From Streptomyces glaucescens (GTDB lineage Bacteria; Actinomycetota; Actinomycetes; Streptomycetales; Streptomycetaceae): a stretch of DNA of 64,000 nt. A model generated the notes under the pieces. The model did no database searches. It had not been told where the DNA came from and worked only from the letters and a program-made list of their open reading frames with translations. The DNA lies in assembly GCF_000761215.1 (NCBI RefSeq), contig NZ_CP009439.1, positions 62,001 to 126,000 of the forward strand, in the 5' to 3' direction. The translations under genes were made by a program, and so were the position numbers. Below, one piece after another: positions 54,425-62,286 of the stretch (within the stretch, counting starts at the first letter, position 1; every line of letters begins with the position of its first letter).

Positions 54425-54503
54425 GCCGCCTCCCGGCGCAGGCCCTCGACACCAGCGGCTGCGCCCGGTCGCGGGGACACCGGGCAGCCCGTAGACCGGA
54501 CGT

Positions 54504-55520
54504 ATGCTCCTTCGGCCGCCGGTGGAACCGATGCTGGCGCAGTCCCGTGACACGGTGCCCGCGCCGGGCGCGCTGCCCGGTGAGCTGCGGTTCCAGCCCA
54601 AATTCGACGGCTACCGGGCGATCGTCTTCACCGCGTGGCCGGCGCCCGGCCCGCTGCTCGTGCAGTCCCGCCGCGGCAGCCTCCTGCAGAGCCGCTTCCC
54701 GGATCTCGTGGACGCGGCCGCGGACCTGCCGGACGGCCTGGTCCTGGATGGCGAGCTGGTCGTGTGGGTGGAAGGGCAGATGTCGTTCGAGGCGCTCCAG
54801 CGGCGAGCGGTCTCCGGCGGCCGGACCGCTGCCCGGCTTGCGCAGGAGATGCCGGCGCACTTCATCGCCTTCGACCTCCTCCAGCTCGACGGCCAGGAGC
54901 TATTGCACGTCCCGTACGGCGAGCGGCGCGCGCGGCTGGAGGAGCTGTTCGCCGACCGCGGGCTGAGTGCCCCCTGGACGCTGTGCCCGGAGACGACCGA
55001 CCCGGCGACAGCCGGGGAGTGGCTGACGTCCTGGACGCAGGTCCCGGGCGTCGAAGGGCTGGTGATCCGGGGGAGTGGCCAGCGGTATCTGCCGGGAGCC
55101 CGCGCGCTGTACAAGGTGCGCCGCCGCGATACCACCGAAGCCGTGGTGGGCGCGTTCACGGGCACCGTGCGGCGGCCGCAGACGCTCGTGCTAGGCCGCC
55201 TCGATGCAGAGGGTGTGCTCCGGCCGGTCGCCCGCAGTACGCCGCTGAGGCCGGACGCGTTGCGCGACTTGGCCGGGCGGCTGACGCTCGCCGGACCCGG
55301 TCACCCGTGGGAGAGCGTCCGGTTCATGACCTCCTGGGGGTCGCGCACGCCGCTCGATGTCGTGCTGGTGGAGCCGGAGATGGTCGCCGAGATCATGGTG
55401 GACACGGCGCAGGAGCGCGGATCGTGGCGGCACCCGGTGCGCTTCGCCCGGCTCCGGCTAGACGTCGCGGTCACGGACGTCCCGCCCTTCGGTGCCGGTG
55501 CCGAGCCCGCCAGCGGCTGA
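54504..55520 (+). CDS. Small ATP-dependent DNA ligase (paralogue)
   Basis: A 338-residue ligase homologous to 58-1038. The adenylated lysine is K33 in QPKFDGYR; motif III is DGELVV, motif IV EGLVIRG, and motif V lies in ALYKVRRRD. The OB-fold part has RRPQTLVLGRLDAEGVLRP. The motifs are closer to canonical than in the first copy (KFDGYR rather than KSDGFR). No Ku, polymerase or nuclease domain accompanies it. The ATG at 54504 has no strong ribosome site. It may be the last gene of the cassette copy 2 operon. Confidence 0.88.
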   Translation: MLLRPPVEPMLAQSRDTVPAPGALPGELRFQPKFDGYRAIVFTAWPAPGPLLVQSRRGSLLQSRFPDLVDAAADLPDGLVLDGELVVWVEGQMSFEALQRRAVSGGRTAARLAQEMPAHFIAFDLLQLDGQELLHVPYGERRARLEELFADRGLSAPWTLCPETTDPATAGEWLTSWTQVPGVEGLVIRGSGQRYLPGARALYKVRRRDTTEAVVGAFTGTVRRPQTLVLGRLDAEGVLRPVARSTPLRPDALRDLAGRLTLAGPGHPWESVRFMTSWGSRTPLDVVLVEPEMVAEIMVDTAQERGSWRHPVRFARLRLDVAVTDVPPFGAGAEPASG

Positions 55521-55553
55521 CCGCCTTCCCTCCGCTTACGGCGGGGTGCGGCG

Positions 55554-55850
55554 TCACGGACCGGTGAGGATGTCGTGGGTGCCGATCCGGCGCCAGATGA
55601 CGTGCTGGACGCCCTGGACTATCTCGGGCCCGTACTGCCATGTCGCGCGCCCGTTGCCGTCCCAGGTCAGCTCGAAGACGCCGGGTGTGCTGCGGACGCC
55701 CTTCACGCGCAGGCCGGCGCGGAAGCGCCCGCGTCCGGCGCGCAGGTCGTCGACGAACGCGGCCACGGCCTGGCGGAAGCGGCGGCGCTGGGCGGGGGTG
55801 AGGCGGTCCAGATCGGTGGTGAAGCGGGGCAGGGCCTCGTAGGTGGGCAC
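55554..55850 (-). CDS. RelE-superfamily-like protein
   Basis: A 98-residue protein: MPTYEALPRFTTDLDRLTPA, QRRRFRQAVAAFVDDLRAGR, LRVKGVRSTPGVFELTWDG, ATWQYG, HVIWRRIGTHDIL. The order of helix pair, beta sheet and final H-x-I/V-x-x-R-x-x-x-H is that of RelE/HigB-type toxins and their relatives. No antitoxin gene lies directly next to it, so it may be a solitary relative. It is convergent with the ligase, with 33 bp between stops. Confidence 0.55.
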   Translation of the reverse strand: MPTYEALPRFTTDLDRLTPAQRRRFRQAVAAFVDDLRAGRGRFRAGLRVKGVRSTPGVFELTWDGNGRATWQYGPEIVQGVQHVIWRRIGTHDILTGP

Positions 55851-56075
55851 GGCGAACTCCTCCAGGAAGCACGAAGCCCCCGGCCGGTGGCCGGGGGCGG
55901 TGGTGGCTGTTCGTGTTGAAGGGCATCGGTGACGTGATGCTCAGTCGTGGCGGGTTGTCGGAGAAGTGGTGTGCTGGTGTGCGCTAGATGACGGTGGAGT
56001 CGGTTGGTGTGCGTTCTCGTGGCGGGTGGGGCTCGTGTGGTCGCGGCATCGCGGCGCAGTATTCGCACGGTCCGG

Positions 56076-56273
56076 TCAGAGGCCGTAGCGGTCGTTCATC
56101 AGGTCGTTCCACCTCTGCACGTTGGGCAGGTCGTTGGCGCAGACGGTGCAGTGGGGCAGGTAGTCGGTCCGGGTGGGGTACGGCACGTTCGAGCGGACGA
56201 CGACGGTCGGGCGCAGCGTGAGGGGCCGGCTGCACACCGGGCAGAGGTCTCCGTGGAGCAGTTCGCTAGTCAT
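56076..56273 (-). CDS. Small zinc-ribbon protein
   Basis: A 65-residue protein from ATG 56273: MTSELLHGDLCPVCSRPLTL, RPTVVVRSNVPYPTRTDYLP, HCTVCANDLPNVQRWNDLMN. The two CxxC pairs form one zinc ribbon. It is divergent from the relaxase, with the start codons 159 bp apart. Such ribbons commonly accompany plasmid transfer genes, but the role is unknown. Confidence 0.6.
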   Translation of the reverse strand: MTSELLHGDLCPVCSRPLTLRPTVVVRSNVPYPTRTDYLPHCTVCANDLPNVQRWNDLMNDRYGL

Positions 56274-56432
56274 GCGGCGGACTGTGCACAACTCGATGGC
56301 TTACCGTCTCGGGCTGATCGGACGGCCCGCCTGACGGGCGGGGCGGTAAAAATCTGGTGATGCCCTCCCGCCCGGCGGGACGTACCCGAGATCGCGCTTT
56401 TGTGCAGGTCAGAGCCGGGTTTCTATGGGCCG

Positions 56433-58255
56433 GTGATCAGCAAGTCGGAGGTCCGCCCGGGGAACGGGTGGCGCTATCTCTTCCGCGCGGCGTGATGGTC
56501 GGCGACGGCCACCGCCGGGCGGGCACGCCGCTGCGCGCCGCCCAGGACGAAGCCGGAGTCCCGCCCGGCGTGTGGAAGGGCCGGGGCCTTGCCGCCCTCG
56601 GCCTGACGGCCGGGGACGTGGTGACCGAGCGGCAGGCCGAACTCCTCCTGGGGGAAGGCCGGCACCCGGACGCCGACCGGATCGAGCGCGAGCTCCTGGC
56701 GCAGGGGGAGAGCCCGGCCCGTGCCCGGCGGGCGACCGTGCTGGGCAGGCCCATCGAGCACAACGCCTCGCCGAAGACCGACAAGGCGAAGGAGCGCACG
56801 CCGTGGCTGGCGCTGGACCTGGTCTTCCGGGCCCCATCGACGGCCCACATCGCGTGGGCGCTCACCGACGACGAGACCCGTCTCGTACTGGAGATGTGCC
56901 AGGACATCGCGAGGGACAGGACGCTGGCGTGGCTGGAGGAGTCGGTCGCGCAGATCCGGTGGGGGAGCGGCGGCAAGCACCGCCGGCCCGTGAGGGACGG
57001 GTTGATCGTCGCGGTGTTCCGGCACTACGAGTCCCGCGCTGCCGAGTCGAAGCCGCTGCTCCACGACCACGCGGTCGTGTCGATCCGCGCCCGGAGGCCG
57101 GACGGGACGTGGGGCAACCTCTCCGCCGACTCGATGCTGGCCCACATCGTCGCGGCCGACACCCTCTACACCCTCCACTTCATGGAGGAGGTGTCCTCCC
57201 GGCTCGGGTGGGCGTGGGTGCCGCGCGAGGTGACCCCGGGCCGCCGGCCCGTCATGGAGATCGCCGGGGTCGACCGGCGGCTGATCGGCTGGCAGTCGAC
57301 ACGCCGCCAGCAGATCGAGGACGCCCTGTCCGTTCTCACCGACAAGTACGAGGAACGCCAAGGGCACCCGCCGGGCGAGAAGGCCGGCTACGCGCTGGCC
57401 TGCCAGGCCGCCGACCAGACCCGCCCGCCCAAGCGCACCGAGCTGCTGTCGCTCACCGAGCTGCGGACGCGCTGGCGCACCTCAGCGATCCGGGCGTTCG
57501 GCGCCTGCACCGTCTACCGGCTCGCCGAGCGGGCGCGGGCGGCGGCCGCGGCGGTGTGGGCGCGGGTGCGGCCGGTGGTCGACATAGCGCTGGTCGCCGT
57601 CGACGTCGTCGCCGTGGTGTACGTGATGCGCGGCGCTTTCGCGCGCCATCACCTGCTTGCCGAAGCCCGCCGCCACCTCTCCTACGTCCTGCGCGGCCGC
57701 CGCCACGAACCCGGCCTGAATGCACGGATCGTGCAGGCGGCCGTCGACGACCACACCCGCCCCGTGGGGCGCGGCCGGAGGATGACCGCCAATCTGCGCG
57801 CCCTGTACCCGAGCGACATCGAGGACCAGGCCGTGCTGCGCCCGCTGACCCGCCGCCGCACGGCCGCCCCGTACGAGCGGGCCCGTCTCGCCGCCGGCGC
57901 CCTGGCCGCCCGGGTCCGCGCCGCGCGCCGTGCGGAGCGTCTGGGCTCCCGCACCCGGCCGTACGCCGTCGCCGTGCCCGCCGTCTCGAGGTCGCGCCCG
58001 CGGCCGTTCCGCGACGGCCGGAAGGACGGCCGCCTTCCGGAGCCGGAGACCGGCATCGACACGGTGGAGCGGACCCGCCAGACCTTGGAAGCCGCCGCCG
58101 CGCAGGTGGCCTCCACGCTCCAGGACAGCCGGCGGGCGCGCGAAGCCGCCCACTGTCTGCGTCCGCAGCCCGCCCCGGCGGCGGTGCCGCCGCCGTACAC
58201 CCAGCAGCCCGGTACACAGCACACGCCGGGCCGAACCACAGGAGGAGTCACGTGA
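56433..58255 (+). pseudogene. MobF-like conjugative relaxase with N-terminal frameshift
   Basis: GTG 56433 opens VISKSEVRPGNGWRYLFR, the expected relaxase N-terminus with the nicking tyrosine in GWRYL, but stops after 20 codons. Two extra bases (GC near 56487) separate it from GVMVGDGHRRAGTPLRAA, after which the frame is open to 58255. The family continues with VWKGRGLAALGL, LLLGEGRHPDAD, ALVFRAPSTAHIAWAL-type segments and the histidine cluster FRHYESRAAESKPLLHDHAV. The C-terminal 230 residues are basic, with one hydrophobic stretch (VVDIALVAVDVVAVVYVM); no helicase domain follows. As written, a start at ATG 56495 would lack the tyrosine. The family nicks oriT and leads conjugation. Confidence 0.72.
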
Positions 58256-58620
58256 GCACCCCGGAAGCTCGCCCCAATCCCGACGACGCGCTCGCCCGCG
58301 CCCGAGCCGCCCGCGAGCAGATGGCCGCCGCGCTCGACGAGGTCCAGGAGCCCGAAGTCGACGAGCTCGTGGGGTGGCAGCCGATCTGGAAGCGCCCGCG
58401 GAAGCCGAAGTCGAAGGCGGCGAAGAAGGCGGAGCTGCGTAAGCAGCGCAAGCGGCCAGGAAGCCGCCAAGCGCCGCCTCGCCGCGAGGAACTCGCGCCG
58501 GCCTCGCGCCCGGCAGAGCCGGATCGGCAACGCGGCCGCGCGCCGCGACGCTCGCGCCCTGTCCCGGGTGCGGCACTCCAATGCCTGGCTGTGGTGACGA
58601 TGCCGGGCACCGTTCACTGA
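58252..58620 (+). CDS. Relaxase partner protein, possibly frameshifted
   Basis: The GTG at 58252 overlaps the relaxase stop by four bases and follows GGAGGAG. It encodes VSTPEARPNPDDALARARAA, REQMAAALDEVQEPEVDELV, GWQPIWKRPRKPKSKAAKKA, ELRKQRKR and then a proline-rich tail to 58620. In the next frame the same DNA reads QEAAKRRLAARNSRR ... NAAARRDARALSRVRHSNAW to a stop at 58597, which looks more like a natural helical, basic end; one extra C near 58455 would explain it. It is probably an accessory transfer protein. Function is inferred from position only. Confidence 0.55.
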   Translation: MSTPEARPNPDDALARARAAREQMAAALDEVQEPEVDELVGWQPIWKRPRKPKSKAAKKAELRKQRKRPGSRQAPPRREELAPASRPAEPDRQRGRAPRRSRPVPGAALQCLAVVTMPGTVH

Positions 58621-58795
58621 GTGGAGCTCCCGATGTCGCGCATCGCCACCGGATGCAAAACATCGAGTGGGCTCCACTCAGTGGCCTCCACCCGATGGGC
58701 TCCACCGAGTGGGCTCCACTCAGGGGTTCCACCCGATGGGCTCCACCGAGTGGGGCCCACTCCGGTGCGCCGGACGACGATGGAGTCCACCGTGG
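58614..58795. repeat. Degenerate tandem repeats, about 14-15 bp
   Basis: Eight or nine units related to GAGTGGGCTCCACTC and CGATGGGCTCCACC follow one another (for example near 58665, 58680, 58694, 58708, 58722, 58735, 58749 and 58779). GAGTGG-GCT-CCACTC is itself a dyad. The array starts within the end of the preceding gene and continues into non-coding DNA, as iterons or an oriT region would. Confidence 0.7.
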
Positions 58796-58921
58796 TGCGC
58801 ACCGCGATGGTGCGCCACCGCGTCCGGCACCGCACCACTCCGACGGTGCGCGGCACTCTCGCGCGCGCCGGTGCGCCGCACCCGACGCTCCGCACCGCAC
58901 CGGTGCGCTCGCCGCCGCCGA

Positions 58922-58998
58922 CCCCTTGTCCGGGTGCGGCCGGACGCGCGCGACCCCCTTGTCCGGCTCCGCTACACCCCCTTGTCCAGCTCTGCTAC
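58922..58998 (+). repeat. Three direct repeats beginning CCCCTTGTCC
   Basis: Copies at 58922 (shortened), 58954-58975 and 58977-58998 share CCCCCTTGTCC followed by a GCTC(C/T)GCTAC end, spaced 23 bp for the last two. A fourth copy lies alone at 59853-59874, and an inverted partial copy (CAAGGGGG) at 59052. They lie in the same gene-free segment as the tandem repeats. Confidence 0.7.
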
Positions 58999-59099
58999 CG
59001 CGACCCTTCTCCTTGCCATCGCCGGTTTCTGCTTGCGATCAGGTCGCGGTCAAGGGGGTGTGTGATAGAGGAGCCCGCCCGGCCGTGGCGCGCCCCGGC

Positions 59100-59297
59100 G
59101 TGGTGCGGCGACGTCGGGAGACCGCACCGCCGGCGCCTGGCGGTGCGGTTCGAGGGTGCGGTGGAGCGCACTGCGGTGGCGCGGTGCGGTGCGGTGGTGC
59201 GGGTGGAGCGCATCACAGTGGTGCGGTGGTGCGCCGGGGATGCGCGCCGCACCGCACCATCGCCGTCCCGGAGGTGCGGCTACGCGGTGGTGCGGTG
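59100..59297. repeat. GGTGCG-rich segment
   Basis: Dense, irregular repeats of GGTGCGG and GGTGGTGCG on the plus strand with complementary CGCACCGCACC runs. With the two repeat classes before it, this makes 58621-59279 a 660-bp non-coding, repeat-rich block between the transfer genes and the replication-relaxation gene. Confidence 0.5.
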
Positions 59298-59723
59298 CGC
59301 CGAGTGCGCCTCCATCGCCTGCTTCATCCCCGCGGCCTCCAGCTGGCGCAGGACGTCAGCGACGTCGCCGTGGTCCTCGGTGAAGATGTTCTCGGTGAAG
59401 CGGGTGATGTTGTCGGCGATGCCCCGCGGGCCGGCCAGGCAGACGCTGTGGCACAGGAGCTCCAGCATCAGTCGTCCGAGCGCTGCGGCCAGGAAGGAGT
59501 GCTCGCACGGCTCCCCGTTGTCATCGTCTGCGGCGGTGACGGGGATGAAGACGCGCGCGGCGACGTCCAGGAGCAGCCGGTGCAGCTCCGGGCCCGTGTC
59601 GTCGGCGATCGCGCAGGCGGTGTCGATGTCGGCGGCATGGATCGCCCGGATGTAGGCGAAGGCGTCGGCGACGTCCTCCGGCTCCATCGGGGCGAGCGGC
59701 GTAGTGACGGTGTTTTCGGGCAT
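59280..59723 (-). CDS. Conserved hypothetical acidic protein
   Basis: A 147-residue protein with GAGGAG ahead of ATG 59723: MPENTVTTPLAPMEPEDVAD, AFAYIRAIHAADIDTACAIA, LHRLLLDVAARVFIPVTAAD, LAAALGRLMLELLCHSVCLA, DVADVLRQLEAAGMKQAMEA. It is all-helical and acidic, with no signal or membrane segment. I do not recognise the family. It is transcribed toward the repeat block. Confidence 0.5.
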   Translation of the reverse strand: MPENTVTTPLAPMEPEDVADAFAYIRAIHAADIDTACAIADDTGPELHRLLLDVAARVFIPVTAADDDNGEPCEHSFLAAALGRLMLELLCHSVCLAGPRGIADNITRFTENIFTEDHGDVADVLRQLEAAGMKQAMEAHSAHRTTA

Positions 59724-59852
59724 GGGTGGCTCCTCATATTCGGGCCGCCCCGCTGATCGCGGCGGCCTCGGAACCGATGCTCTGTGCGCGGGCCTGTGGA
59801 CAGAGTCCGCGCACCGACGGTGAGCGCACCCGCCGGGCCGTCGCTCGCGTTG

Positions 59853-59874
59853 CCCCCTTGTCCAGTTCCGCTAC
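59853..59874 (+). repeat. Isolated fourth copy of the CCCCCTTGTCC repeat
   Basis: CCCCCTTGTCCAG followed by TTCCGCTAC, like the copies at 58954-58998. It lies in the divergent intergenic region about 110 bp before the HEPN-like gene, where an operator would sit. Confidence 0.6.
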
Positions 59875-59985
59875 CTGCGACATTCCACCTCATTCCGGCA
59901 GGGAGAAATCTCCGTCCCGCCACGCTGCGCGACGTCCCGGAAAAAGCCGCTGCCGCCCGGGGCGTGCCGCTGGGAGACTGCGGAG

Positions 59986-60453
59986 ATGACCACGCAGCGG
60001 CTGCCGTTCCCGGTCCCGGACGAACGCGCCCACTACTTCGTCGGCAGCTACGCCGACATGCACGACCTCGTTCAGGACCTGGTCGTGCCCGACGGCGTTC
60101 CCGAGGCCGCGGCCACCGTCCTGCGTACGGCCCGCGAGCTGCTGCGCCAGTCCTACTACTGCTACGAGTTCTCCACCGTGGCGGTCATGCACTCTCTGAT
60201 CGCGGTGGAGATCGTGCTGCGCGACCGCATCCCGGACGCGGGCAAGAAGCCGCTGCACCAGCTCATCACGCAGGGCGCCGCCGACGGGTTCCTGACGGCC
60301 CGGCAGGCGGAGTACCTCGACTACGGCCGGCAGATCCGCAACGGCATGGCCCACGGCCAGACCACGCACGTGGCGATGCCGCCGGCCATGGCGGTGCCGA
60401 TGGTGACGACCTCGTTCACGATCGTCTCCGAGCTCTGCGCCGCACCCTCCTGA
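59986..60453 (+). CDS. HEPN-like small protein
   Basis: A 155-residue helical protein from ATG 59986: MTTQRLPFPVPDERAHYFVG, TARELLRQSYYCYEFSTVAV, HSLIAVEIVLRDRI, PLHQLITQGAADG, EYLDYGRQIRNGMAHGQTTH. RNGMAH fits the Rx4-6H motif of HEPN ribonucleases, at the C-terminal helix where it normally lies. Other HEPN-fold families without RNase activity share this motif. No MNT nucleotidyltransferase partner is adjacent. It is preceded by the isolated repeat at 59853. Confidence 0.55.
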   Translation: MTTQRLPFPVPDERAHYFVGSYADMHDLVQDLVVPDGVPEAAATVLRTARELLRQSYYCYEFSTVAVMHSLIAVEIVLRDRIPDAGKKPLHQLITQGAADGFLTARQAEYLDYGRQIRNGMAHGQTTHVAMPPAMAVPMVTTSFTIVSELCAAPS

Positions 60454-60572
60454 CGATCACGGATCGATAACGGCGCTCAAGCGAGCGTCACACCGTCGAC
60501 TTCCGCCACACCTCTAGCAAGTGACGGGGGACTCCATCCGGACCCCCGCGCCACTGCGTGAGGAGCCTTGGA

Positions 60573-61628
60573 ATGACGTACACCAGCAGCGCCCGGCAGC
60601 CCGAACCGGAGTCGCGCCCGACCGTGTCAAGGGGTGCTGAAGGCCCTCCAGCCGGCCCGGAATCCAGTGCCGTGAACGGTGCCGCGAACGATTACAACGT
60701 CGTACCCATCGCCGCAGCTCACACCGCCCGCCAGGGGGCCTCCCGGCACGCTGACACCTCTCTCCCTTCCCCTGAGACGTCGACGAAGGGGAAGAAGTCC
60801 ACCCCTGCGGCCAAGGTGCGTGCTGATGCGCTGCGGATGCTGGGGTGCGTGCGCATAGCCACGGTCCGGCAGATGGCTCAGGTGATCACGAAGGAAGACG
60901 CCGACGGTCGGTCGTACGTGCGCAGGGCGATGAACAAGCTGGCGGAGCTCGGGCTGGCAGAGACGAACGGCAAGGACGGCAAGCACCAGATCTGGAACCT
61001 GACCCCGGCGGGACAGAAGGCTCTGGCCGACGGCACCGAGCTGCCTCCCCGACCGAAGGCCGGCACCGGAGCGAAAGCCGTTCGCGCCGGGTTCGGACCG
61101 CACGGCGTCGCGGTGACGGACATGATCCTCGCCTACGGCGGCCGCAAGCACCTGACCGACTGGCAGGTGGAGGTCAACCACGCCATCAAGGAGACCGGCC
61201 TCAGCTTCAACACCGACGCCGTCCTCGCGCTGCCGACCAAGACCAGCGAGGTGCGCCTCTTCGAGCTCGACAACGGCACCATGTCCCAGGCCCGGCTCGC
61301 CAAGGAGGTATGGGACTACGAGCGCTACGCCGGGCACCGCGTTTGGGAAGGCGCCCGCGGCACGATCGGCACGACGTACCCCTTCTGGCAGCGCCACCGC
61401 TACACCCGCTTCCAGACCTTCCCGCGGCTGCATGTCGTCCTGGCGGGGAAGGAGGAGCACCTGCTCGACAACCGCCTCCAGGCGCTCGCCGACGACGTGC
61501 ACGGCATCACCATTGCGGTGTGGGTGAACACCCTGCCCCGGCTCCAGCGCGGTGAGCCCTGGTACGAGATAGGCGTCGACGACCCGTCCCGCCGCAGGGA
61601 GCGCTACCCGGAGCCGGTCGGCCGCTGA
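60573..61628 (+). CDS. Replication-relaxation family protein
   Basis: A 351-residue protein from ATG 60573 behind GAGGAG. A disordered N-terminal 80 residues precede a winged-helix (CVRIATVRQMAQVIT, SYVRRAMNKLAELGLAETNG, HQIWNLTPAGQKALADG). The Replic_Relax core follows: GPHGVAVTDMILAYGGRKHL, TDWQVEVNH, FNTDAVLALPTKTSEVRLFE, LDNGTMSQARLAKEVWDY and YPFWQRHRYTRFQTFPRLHV. The D...E pattern in the second half resembles a nuclease fold. The family is named for plasmid replication and relaxation and is frequent on Streptomyces plasmids and ICEs. Confidence 0.78.
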   Translation: MTYTSSARQPEPESRPTVSRGAEGPPAGPESSAVNGAANDYNVVPIAAAHTARQGASRHADTSLPSPETSTKGKKSTPAAKVRADALRMLGCVRIATVRQMAQVITKEDADGRSYVRRAMNKLAELGLAETNGKDGKHQIWNLTPAGQKALADGTELPPRPKAGTGAKAVRAGFGPHGVAVTDMILAYGGRKHLTDWQVEVNHAIKETGLSFNTDAVLALPTKTSEVRLFELDNGTMSQARLAKEVWDYERYAGHRVWEGARGTIGTTYPFWQRHRYTRFQTFPRLHVVLAGKEEHLLDNRLQALADDVHGITIAVWVNTLPRLQRGEPWYEIGVDDPSRRRERYPEPVGR

Positions 61629-61803
61629 CCCGGCAGCCCGGGACCTGCCGGGGCGGCGCGCTCAGCCGCAGTCGCGGGGCCGCCCGGCGGGACCGTTCCC
61701 GAAGTCGCCGCGCCACCCGGCGGGATGACGAGGGCCAGGGCGCGCACGGCGCCCCAGCCACGGCGTACTCAGGTATTCCGACGTCATCAATCGGAAGGCA
61801 GCC

Positions 61804-62280
61804 ATGAGACTCAGCAGGCACCAGAACACCGACGCGCCGTCCGGGCACGACACCCCGGGAGACCTGTGGCACGCGATGGCACGCCTCCACGCAGCCCATC
61901 CCGACTCGGTCGGCCTCATCGCGCCGTTCGAGCGGCCCTCGGCACGGCTGTCGATCACGCAGCCGGAGGACATCGTCCTCTCGGCTCAGGTGGAACTGTT
62001 CGAGGATGAGCCGATGGGCCGCCTTCACGATGTGATCGACACGGTGACACGCGACATCGCCGGGCCCAAAGGGTTCGGCGCGTACGCACTCGTGCCCGAC
62101 GTCGCGCTGGAGGTCATGATCGGGGCGCGGCAGGAACTGCCGCTGCACGCCGCCTATGTCGCCGGCCTCACCCGGCTCCTGTGGGACGCCATCGGCACCA
62201 TCGGCGCCCGCAGCACACCAGGGGGCGGCCAGTGCTTCCACTGCGAGGGGACCGGGCGTGCCCGCCCGCTGTGGGAGTAG
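61804..62280 (+). CDS. Conserved hypothetical protein
   Basis: A 158-residue protein with GGAAGG ahead of ATG 61804: MRLSRHQNTDAPSGHDTPGD, LWHAMARLHAAHPDSVGLIA, LSAQVELFEDEPMGRLHDVI, HAAYVAGLTRLLWDAIGTIG, GGGQCFHCEGTGRARPLWE. The C-terminal CxxCxGxG is one DnaJ-type zinc half-knuckle. I know no family. It is convergent with the XRE/TPR regulator gene, whose stop is 6 bp away. Confidence 0.5.
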   Translation: MRLSRHQNTDAPSGHDTPGDLWHAMARLHAAHPDSVGLIAPFERPSARLSITQPEDIVLSAQVELFEDEPMGRLHDVIDTVTRDIAGPKGFGAYALVPDVALEVMIGARQELPLHAAYVAGLTRLLWDAIGTIGARSTPGGGQCFHCEGTGRARPLWE

Positions 62281-62286
62281 TCGCTG

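Noticed and set aside
56357..56494. GTG at 56357 as the relaxase start
   Set aside because: The residues it adds are unlike any relaxase; the conserved N-terminus is in another frame from 56433.
58614..58998. CRISPR array
   Set aside because: Units are too short and degenerate, spacers are absent or unequal, and no cas gene is near.
58667..59065. Plus-strand frame across the tandem repeats encoding GST/GLH-rich peptide repeats
   Set aside because: It is a by-product of the DNA repeats, has no ribosome site and all three frames show similar repeats.
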